DNA from: Eutrigla gurnardus
Lineage: Eukaryota; Chordata; Actinopteri; Perciformes; Triglidae
Length of the DNA stretch: 64,000 nt
Direction: 5' to 3'
NCBI GenBank assembly: GCA_963514095.1
Contig: OY741267.1
Location: forward strand, 25,241,302-25,305,301
In this document: positions 54,691 through 64,000 of the stretch, one piece after another
Numbering within the stretch: position 1 is the stretch's first letter
How the letters are laid out: every line of letters begins with the position of its first letter
Made by a program: the position numbers and the translations under genes
Notes under the pieces: model-generated
Seen by the model: the letters and a program-made list of their open reading frames with translations, nothing else
Databases searched by the model: none
Told to the model about the DNA's origin: nothing

Positions 54691-57087
54691 TCTCTTCCTG
54701 ACGTCAGCAATTCAGATGTTGCGGCCCGCTGTAACGTATATACTCTCCTGCTCTACGAAGCCACCAGATCCGATACGTGCTCGCCGTGATAACGAAGGGA
54801 GAAGATACTTCCTCATGGAGGAGAAAACATTAAATAGAACCGTCTGTAATTTGACTACAAGCACAAGTGCTGATACCTTCAGGGGAGCGAAATATGCTTC
54901 CACACTGCCCCCGTGTGGCCAGCATGGTGTACTGAAAGCTCTCCTTCTGAGTTTGAGAGTCTGATAATGCCTTCAGGCTAATATCCTTTTAACATCAATT
55001 ACGCAGATGTGCTTTTAACGCTCATTTCGAGCTCCTATTCGACGTGTAATACGGCTCTCACAAGGCTTACCAGCAGATCCTTTTCTGATATTAGTCTCAG
55101 ACGAAGCTCCACCGTTGAAACCTTTCAAAGTGAGAAAGCGGAGATCAGTACACCGCCCTGATAATCTCAATCTGTCACAGGTTCATTCGTGCTTTTTTGG
55201 CAGTTTTTGCCCACAGTACACAGCACAGTGTCTCTATATTATTCAGGAAATGGGATACAGGGATAAACCTTCTAACTTGCATTAAACAGTAAAGACAAAG
55301 TGCTGAAATGATCAAATGTCAGCTGGTAATGAGAAACTGCTTCAGCGTTCACATGTGTTCCTTGTTGTCTGAAGTGTGTTTTGACTTAAACCTGTTGTTC
55401 AACCACTTGTGGGGGCTCAGATCGCCATCTAGTGGGCCCACGGAGGTACTGCACTAATGGTGAGATTAAATTAAATATATATTTTCTGCTTATTAAGCAA
55501 ACTGCTAATATCATAAGTGAATGTAAAAGAAAGAAAATAATGATGAGTTGCTTTTGAATGACAGCATCAGATAGAGACAAATGTGTCACTTAAATGATAA
55601 TTCGCAGCTTTAATGTTCAGCTAATTAAAATACACTTTCCTCATAGGAAGTGAGGGGAAACAGCCGTCCACAACTACAAATCAAAGTGACTACTCGGTTG
55701 CATGAAGCCTGAACGACCCATATGAAGAGCTTCTATTTGTCCGCCTCGAGTGCTAGAGACAGACAAGGAAACACACAATATGGCCCTAACGTTCTTTAAT
55801 AGGTGGCAGTTACACAGATTACAGCTGTAATTGGCCCGCGGTTTGGCTTTGAGGACGTTCCCAGGCCCGACGGTGTCTGTCACTGGGTGTAACTGATCCC
55901 CACCTCCCCGTGTCGCCTGCTCCGATGTACCAGCAGACTGACTCAACAGACCACACAGCCTTCTGGGAAAAAGAAAAAAAAGACTACGCTCCAGCTCCAT
56001 TAGATTGGAAGCACAAGAACAAGTCATGTCCGCCCGTGCCCACACCCGCAAATCACATGCAGACGAGCATCATTTCCTGACAAAGACAACTATTTGTTTC
56101 CCCCTCTCTTCCACACACATGCACTCACGTTCTCTCTGTACGCCACACAAACGTGCACAAACAGCCTCTTCTGTGTTCGAATCACCAGAATTACCAGCAC
56201 AAGCATATCTCTGAAATGTTAAAGTTGAAAACTAGAAAATGTGTTATTTTCTGCAGTAATCCTGGCTGACAATGAAGCCGGTGCTGCGAGAACTGAATTT
56301 AATTGGAGCGTGCAGCTGCCCAGAATATTAAATTGAAGTAGAGGTGGCTGAGTCCAAAAGGGGCCGTCTTGGCCTCCCTCGCTGTAATATAGCGATATTG
56401 TGCTGTCATCAAGTGCTATATATCTTTTTCCCCCCTTCAGCATAAATTCAGCATTATATGTATGTGAATAACCAACATCTACAGCACCTATTAAAAGCTT
56501 TTAAAGTGAGTAAATGCAGATTCCCATCCAAACCGGCACAAAGAGTTTGCTCTTTGCAAAACACTCAATTGCACTTTTTTCAAATACGTTTTGAAACCCT
56601 CATTATTTCTGTGTACATTGATGTGACCCACGTCAATGACCGTTGTTCCCCAGTAGGTGGCAGTATTAGCCAATTCCAATTCACCACCAAGACATCTCAT
56701 TGATTTAAAATCCAGTGCGTGCGAGTATGAGGAACAAAGGGATGAAGGATGCCAGTGACGGAGAACAGAAGACAGACAGAGACTTCAATTTTCTTTTAAA
56801 TATAGAGACGTGAAGTCAGAGTGTTATATGAATGGAGGGGAAATAAAAAAAGGGGAGAGAGAGAGTGAGTTGGATGAATATATCCCCCCTTGCAGCCACA
56901 TGCCCACATGCCGAGGAGGGCACGGATAACTGAGGTTAGAGGTCTGGGGGGAGCCGGAGGGGCAGTTGGTGTGTGGGAGGCAGACAAGGGCAGGCAGGGG
57001 CAGAGCCGGAGAGTAAACTATGCCCCGGAGCACACGGACGGGTGGAGCGGACCATGATCCTCTGGTGTGGTAAGACCACCTGTTTGT

Positions 57088-57119
57088 CTGACCGTCTGTC
57101 TGTCTGTCTGTCTGTCTGA
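57088..57119. repeat. (GTCT)n tetranucleotide repeat
   Basis: About 7 units of GTCT. Confidence 0.9.
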
Positions 57120-57413
57120 TCCGGGCCAGAACGGCGTGATGTATTGCTTCAGGGTTGACAGTGTAAACTATAAAAAAAACAGCCATGGATGAAACTAAAT
57201 AAGCCATATGCCATGATTTTATGTACCAACTACAGAGATTTTGGCTCCGAGCATCGTGAAGTGTAAACACGGACGGACGAGCGGCGAGAGAGAGGGAGAC
57301 GTGATGACGTCACATCTGGACCGGACTGTATATCGCCACTTGTGTAAGCAAAGAGCACTCAGTGCAAAAAACAGCGGCTTCAACTCGCTCATACAGTACG
57401 TTTGACTGGAGGC

Positions 57414-57414
<1 letters not shown>

Positions 57415-57454
<40 letters not shown>
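57415..57454. repeat. (CA)n microsatellite
   Basis: About 20 CA units. Confidence 0.95.
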
Positions 57455-57457
<3 letters not shown>

Positions 57458-58069
57458 GAGTGCAGAGGGCTTGCGAGGGTGTTGAGTGAGGGGGGTCAGG
57501 GGTCAGACTCTCTGCTGCTCTAAAGGGCACGTAGGAGCACCACTCACACCCATGCCATGAACACACACTCTGGCAGACAGAAGATTATATACAAACTTCT
57601 GCTGAGGTGGAGGAGTTGGAGTGAGTGACTGTAGTGCAGGCGGCGAGAAGATGGGTCAAAGGTCAGGGAGTTATCATCCACAAGTCAGGCAGACGGCGGC
57701 GTTGACAAACATGGTTTCTCCTGGCTGAAGTCCCGTTTGTCACGATCGGGATCAATCAGAAACACAGGACGGTCATGAGTCATAAGTCAGGGAGTCGACT
57801 AAATCAGAGACGAGGCTCGGATCGCTTCTCATCTATAGGCATAATATAAGGAGCTGCTGATGATCTGAAGAAAAAGTCACATTCTCTTCACACAGGAGGC
57901 GGAGCTTATGTCGGTGTCCTCGTTATCACCTCCTTGCCCTGCCATCTGTTGCCTTCTATTTCATCTTTTAGTTCTTGGTTCTAATCTGAAGTTAGGACCT
58001 GAAGTTCTCATCATCGTTACAAATGGACTGTAATTTGGAATTACTGGTCGAATGATTGTCTATGTGATT

Positions 58070-58090
58070 GTCCTTTATGTACTGTATCTT

Positions 58091-58142
<52 letters not shown>

Positions 58143-58208
58143 GCCTTTTCAACCCGACTGGCACCAAGACAAATTCCAAATCGACATGGCAATAAAGCAT
58201 TGAATTGA
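58070..58208 (+). repeat. LINE-type 3' tail with GT insert
   Basis: ATGTACTGTATCTTCC, a GT tract (58094-58140), then ACCAAGACAAATTCC and CATGGCAATAAAGC followed by ATTGAATTGATTT. The ACCAA(G/A)..AAATTCC...TGGCAATAAAG order is the common 3' end of fish non-LTR elements as I know it. The 5' part is absent. Confidence 0.6.
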
Positions 58209-58453
58209 TTTGTCCCTCCGATATTATACGTATTCATGCTCTCCTGGAGACGAACTCCTCGACTACCTGTTGTGTTGCGATGCTCAGCTACTCCGGTTTC
58301 AAACAAACAGGAGGTACTTTCCATTTTCACTCCCGAGCCCTTTCCGTGCAGAGGCCGCATTCCCAGCAGCACCCAGGGGGGCTGCAGCCGGCGAGCCACG
58401 ACACCAAACCCACCCGGAATTCTAGGAACGTTTTCCCCGTGGTCTCAGGTTAC

Positions 58454-58456
<3 letters not shown>

Positions 58457-58497
<41 letters not shown>
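58457..58497. repeat. (CA)n microsatellite
   Basis: About 20 CA units. A similar tract lies at 58726-58761. Confidence 0.95.
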
Positions 58498-58500
<3 letters not shown>

Positions 58501-58722
58501 GTGTACTGTACTTTTGTTGTTTGTACAGAGTTGGTTTTGTTAGCTTTTCCTCTCTCTCCTCCCGTTGGCTGTCATTCGTTTTCACTTTAAACTCAGATAC
58601 TTAGAAAGGACGAGAACTCGGGACTCACGCTTGAACTCGCAATTGGATTTGAACCAGACGTCTTTGTACGGGATCTCACTCCGATGGTAAATACCACCAC
58701 AGGCTGAAAGACTTTAAAACGG

Positions 58723-58763
<41 letters not shown>

Positions 58764-59021
58764 TCGCACTAAAACCCGACAGGGAATCTTGCCAACGCTT
58801 GCCGTGGGCCCCCAAAATTTCGGACTTGCACGTATCCCGTTGCATCGCACAAAATTCAGACAAAAAGTTGGTCAAGATCTAACTGGCATTTGTCCAGCCC
58901 CCCCCCCAAGGAAAAAGACAATGTGTGATTGTTGCTGTGTGTGAACCGCACACAGAAAGAGTGTGGCGGTCTACGAGGCCGTAATCTCGTGTCACCACAG
59001 CGACCGTGATTTATTCTACAT

Positions 59022-59103
59022 CCAAGCACTTTTCAAACATAGAAATCACCACACTACAATTCAAGTGTTTTCAAGGATTCCCAGCACCCGTACCAACCCT
59101 GAA
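59022..59103 (+). mobile_element. hAT-like MITE, copy 3 (3' end only)
   Basis: ATCCAAGCACTTTTCAAACA...TTCAAGTGTTTTCAAGGATT and CCAGCACCCGTACCAACCCTG matches the last about 80 bp of the 46083-46598 element. Confidence 0.75.
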
Positions 59104-60586
59104 TATATGAGGTCTTTCTCATCGCTTCAGCAAGTGGTAAACGTGTGGCTTCCGGTGGCACACTGAGGTATGGGTTATGTTACCTTGAAGAAAATGAAAA
59201 GTCCCAAGAGGCGGTCGGTAGAAATCTGATCTGAATAGTGCAACCTTCGGTTCTGTATGTCTGTATTTAAAATGTTTAATAGGAAGTCTATTAGGAAGCA
59301 GACTGTTGTGTGAGCTGAGAGCTCAAAGCTGTGAGCGTTGAATGATAAACACCACAGAGTACTTTGTTGCATCGCTGCAGCGTCTTCCAAGAGCAATTTT
59401 ATGACACAAGATTAAATTGCCTCTAAAATGCATGGTGGGGGGGGGGGGTTATAAGACCTCTTTGTTTCAAATTAAGACAGAATCTGGAGTGGTTTTATTT
59501 TCTTAACACTGAATTACTGTGCAAGAGCAAACATTTGATAGTATAATAGACACCATAACCCAACCTCCAGATAATCAGTTCATTGAGAGCCGATGTGTGA
59601 GTGACATCACTGTGGAGGTGCGCCGGTTTTACGCACCCTAATAGTTATGCGACGTTGGCGTGCGCGGTTGCATCCAATCAGCGAGGCAGCCCTCATTCTT
59701 TGTCAGCTTTTGTTTGCCGTCGTCGGTGCGTCAGAGACGTTTTGTGTCCAACTGAGGTCCAGAAACGCCAGAGAGGCGAAACCCAACGGAAACACACGCA
59801 GACCACACACACCAGCGTTGGCCGGCGCCCAGACACGCAACAGCGAGGACTTCAAACGGGCTCATAGATGCAATTAAGTCACAAAGACACAGGGCTCTCC
59901 TAAAGCCACTGCTTCCTGCTGCCACTGACTTACATCCCCCCTTCATCCATCCATCAGTTCATCTCTCCTTCTCCCCCATTGTATTCACATGCTTCCTTTC
60001 CCACCCCCCCCCCCCTACAGCACATCTACCCCTCCATTCCTCATCCTCCTCTCCCGCTAGGAGTTTGATGCCTTGCCAGTGGGCGAACACAGAAGTTAGT
60101 GGGCGCACTATGTCTACCTCGCCCAGTCGGAGCCGCTCCAGTAAAACATGCCAGTCTATTGTGGCATTTTAATTATATTAGCTCAACCCACTCCACTGGC
60201 TGGACACACAACAGAAGGGAGAGACCGTAAAAAAAACTTGTCCCTTCTATGAAGTGATGAGGAGGAGCTGGAAAGGAAAAAAAAAAAAAAAAAATCACAA
60301 GCATACACAATGTCCACAAGACGCCGCACCATAAACCCGCGGAGGCCGAAACACATAAACACTCTTCACTCCAGAGGCCCGTTACGTCCCAAATTGGCAA
60401 ATAATTATCCAGAGAGGCCAAAAGAAAATCACATTTGCTTACATACAAATCTACACAAACTATCCGACAATATCTTCCCCCTCATTCTCTCCTTGCACAG
60501 CTACGCATTTAGAGATGTCACGACTCCAAAACTTTCACAATCCGAGAATAAATAACTTTCCGCAATATGATCGGTTGTTTTCTCTT

Positions 60587-60690
<104 letters not shown>

Positions 60691-62217
60691 CACACACAGG
60701 ATGGATGGATGCAGGCCCAAAGAAAGGAAAGTCTAAGCAATGTAGTAATGTAGAACAGGGTCATGCTGAGGTCCAGGCAGCAGCCCAGGGTTATGGGAAA
60801 GGGATGGGCTGCTGAATCGGAGTTAAGGGGGAGAAGAAAAAAAGGATTGTGGGAGCGACAGAGGAAGGACCGAGAGGTTTGTCGCCAAATGCAAATGACA
60901 GAGGTGAAAGGGTAGGTGCAAGAGGAAAGAGAAATAAATACAATGAAAGGATATGAAGTGTATGCGTGTACGACCACACGTCTTTAATTCCTCTGATGTC
61001 GACTGTTCTCATGACTCCACCGCTCCATCATGTCTGTCCTCATGTCTACATTTGAAAAAAGAAGGCACACACAGTCCTTAAGTGACTCTGAATGTCCCTC
61101 TTCTGCATAGTAATTAATTACTGCCCCCCTCTGCTTGGGTCTTTCATTATGCAATGCCTTTTTGCATTGTTTTGACCCACGAGACCAACATGGAGAGACA
61201 GCTCAGGGAAGGAGAAATAAAATAGGAATAACTCTCCTTGATGGGCCTGGATGGAGCAGAGAAAGGGAGTAAGAGTGAGAGGGGTGAGGCGGGCTTTGCC
61301 CGGGTTCAGAACTCTCCCTGCTTCTCCCTGCAATAACACAATGGATTCCAGATGTCTGAAATGATAAACGAATGGATTGTCATAACCTGATAAAAATGCA
61401 AGGCATCCAGAAGCACTCGCACTGCTGTGGTCCGTCCCCTTGAGCTTCCCCAAAAACACCAGAATCAGCCCCAAAAGGATAGTGATGAGTTCCTCGTTCT
61501 ACTGAAGAATCAGGTTCAATCCTCATCCTCATAGCAGATACACAGAATAGGGCTTCAGGGTTTAACTATTTTTGAGAGAATAAGCTTTATACACTGTTGT
61601 AGATGTATTTTCAGTCTGGTGCTATTGAGGGGTTTCTACCTTGACGATGAAATGACTTTATTTCCTTGTTCACGGTAATGAGCTGTCCAGAAAGCATTCG
61701 GATCTCAGAGTGCTGACTTATTTGGTGAGAAAAAAAGGTTGTTTCTTTCCCCCCAACAGAACATATTCTCTGCCTGTCTAAAGTGTGTGAATCAGCTCAA
61801 TGCAAAGTGAATCCCCAAAACAGTTGCTCGGGCCCCAAAAAAATGCTGATGAAGTGCCAAAGTCCATGTAAATCATCTCTCAACACATGCAGGCGTGAAG
61901 CCACGGACGTGCCCGGATGTGCCATCTAAATCCTGAGCTGGCACCAGCTATATGTGTATATATATATATATATGAGTAGCTTTCCATAAGTGCCGGCTGC
62001 TGGCCAAACGGCCTGACTGCCGGCCAAAACGTCCCGACTGCTCATTCCGAGTCCATCCAGCTCCTTTATTGTATTTACTTTTCATTCTAATACAGTGATT
62101 TTGATTAACAAGTCGCTATGCATGTTTATTTTATGATCATTAGCCTTCAAAAATGATGCAGAGCATGATGACAAAGAAATGTGATTATCTTTCTGTATCG
62201 GTCCCGCCCTCACATGC

Positions 62218-62221
<4 letters not shown>

Positions 62222-62306
<85 letters not shown>
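62222..62306. repeat. (GT)n microsatellite, about 42 units
   Basis: A long pure GT tract. Confidence 0.98.
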
Positions 62307-62307
<1 letters not shown>

Positions 62308-63342
62308 CTGAACAGTCAGGAATAGGCTGTTTTTAAATATACAGATATTATTTATTTACAGATTGTGAAGGCTAAAACGCACAAAAAGACTTAATTCTTT
62401 CTTTCTAATCCTTTATGATAACTAACTACATGTTGACTCATTAAAATATGCAATCATTTTTGTGGTCCATTTGTTTTCACCCTATTTTAAATTAAAATTG
62501 GAATGAATTAAGATGAGTGTATCTGTTGGAATAGTGGCAGTAAAATGGGCCAGAGGGAACCAAACTTGGGCTTTTTTCCTCCTGGACCCCACCTAACCTA
62601 CTTTGGTTCTTAGACATGCCTCCCTCACTTTAGATTTCAGGCTACACGTTTGGTAAATAAGTATTTTACTTCCTGACTTTCTCTTTTACACCATGAGCTC
62701 AGAAAGTGAGCGCTTACAGCAGACGTGAGCTCTTTACATTTGAAAACTCCTGAATTGTTTCCCCTCGATTTGCTGTCCACGCTCAATTATCTGGATTTGG
62801 GTTACGTCTGGGAGAAATGTAACAATACATTGTTGTCTAATGAGACCCTCATGAAGTTCCCTCCTCATGTGTTTTCAGTCAAAGGACTAATAAAGGTCCT
62901 TATGATGCCATAACAGAGGCTCTGCAGATGCAGCAAGTATGTGTCAAGTGGCAATGAATTCTTTTAAGTTTGTGATAAGACTCACTACGAGAGCTGCTCA
63001 CAGTCGCCGGCTAATCAAAATAAAGAATGTGCTCATTTGTTTTGGGCTGATCTGATCTTTCCGGAAAAGATGGTGCAAAGTATTCACACGTGTGACGCCG
63101 TGAAATGTTGAACACGTGCCAACACGCACTTCGTTTTAGGGGTAAGTACAAATGTTTGCCCCTTTAACCCCCCCGTCATCAGACGCTGAATAAAGAGACG
63201 AAGAGAATTTCAACCCCGACGCCTTTCATGTGCTTTGAAGTGTTACAACATACAACAAGTGTGTGTGTGTGTTCTCACATGTGGATGTGTCTGAATGAGC
63301 GACCCCTCCAGCTGTTGACTAGCATATGGATCCTGTGTGGAT

Positions 63343-63345
<3 letters not shown>

Positions 63346-63405
<60 letters not shown>

Positions 63406-63419
63406 GGGGGGGGGGGGGG
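63346..63419. repeat. (GT)n, (GA)n and poly-G compound repeat
   Basis: About 25 GT units, then GAGAGAGAGA, then about 14 G residues. Confidence 0.95.
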
Positions 63420-64000
63420 CTTTGTGTCCTGCCACACAGGAAGAGAAGACCATGACACGGACTAACTCCTCAGCAGTTGAGCACGAGCACGTGTGACGAT
63501 GGTGCCGGTGACCTCATCATCATCACGCTCCTCTTCCCCAGCTCATTTTCTCGGTATCTGCCCTCCTCTCATCCTCCCTCTTGCTGTTCTCGTGCAACTT
63601 TCCCAGGCGCGGTGGCACAAGCAGTGGCAGCGATGTCCAAGCCTTTCCCATGCAGCCTCATAGGAAGGTCTTTGTTCCCCCCCTCCCTCCAGGCTTTGGG
63701 GGTCCCGGCGGCAGCGCTGTGCCCCACTCCGCTGACTCCACAATGGGTCTTTATGCTGCCAAGCCCCCCCCCCCCACCACCCACATCACTATCATGCTTC
63801 CCTCATCAGGGGCACAGGGAGGCACAGGGGGCACCACCGCACCAAAACGCTAACCCTATTCACCCCCCCCCCCCCCCCCCCCTCTGATACATGCCAACAG
63901 AGTCAGATCCAGTGGACGGGGGTCCAGAACCGGAGCGGTTTATGAGTGCTGCCAAATGTTTTCTTATTCAACCCAAGAACATCTGACACCACAAGCAAAG

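Noticed and set aside
63477..63887. Plus-strand frames with PPLPPGFGGPGG and proline runs
   Set aside because: Two different frames are equally open, they are bounded by poly-C runs, and no known domain is visible; a weak acceptor TTTCCCAG alone is not enough.

Overview
The window looks like teleost (ray-finned fish, probably percomorph) genomic DNA. It has long introns, very many GT/CA, GA/CT and AT microsatellites, homopolymer runs of G and C, several minisatellites, many short non-autonomous DNA transposons and an L2-type LINE tail. The only protein-coding sequence I can support belongs to two glypican genes lying head-to-tail on the minus strand. No prokaryotic features, CRISPR arrays, rRNA or tRNA genes are visible.

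Layout, left to right. Positions 1-4653 are the start of intron 1 of a GPC1/GPC6-class glypican whose first coding exon is 4654-4813. Its upstream flank holds a CA repeat next to the start codon and a 200-base assembly gap (4984-5183). Positions 5184-13004 are the roughly 8-kb intergenic/3' UTR interval. It carries a 793-bp inverted-repeat element enclosing a 63-codon ORF, a Harbinger-type MITE and many simple repeats. Positions 13005-64000 are the 3' part of a GPC5-like gene, read on the minus strand from high to low coordinates. The exons are 43115-42995 (C-terminal conserved RVVGNG/NPEVKV block), 28521-28374 (Ser-Gly glycosaminoglycan attachment region with CDDEDGC) and 13195-13005 (stalk and GPI-anchor signal). 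They join in frame into 152 C-terminal residues. The introns are 15.2 kb and 14.5 kb, plus at least 20.9 kb upstream of the first visible exon; earlier gpc5 exons lie beyond the window.

Glypicans are GPI-anchored heparan sulfate proteoglycans that tune Hedgehog, Wnt and FGF signalling at the cell surface. Vertebrates carry tandem pairs of one GPC3/5-class and one GPC1/2/4/6-class gene (GPC3-GPC4, GPC5-GPC6). This window shows such a pair, but the downstream partner's first exon looks locally more like GPC1 than GPC6 and the GPC5-like exons are rather diverged. The pair may therefore be a third ancient couple (gpc5c-like plus gpc1) instead of the GPC5-GPC6 orthologue.

The most distinctive observations are these. 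The terminal gpc5-like exon has two candidate acceptors 9 nt apart, and the second would create an immediate stop and remove the GPI signal. Simple repeats sit directly against all the glypican exons. A foldback MITE family has at least 11 copies. There is a three-deep transposon nest at 34888-35793. Two minisatellites have 16-bp units. I see no evidence of a wholly new multi-gene system. Repeat and splice claims come from reading alone, without any search or alignment.
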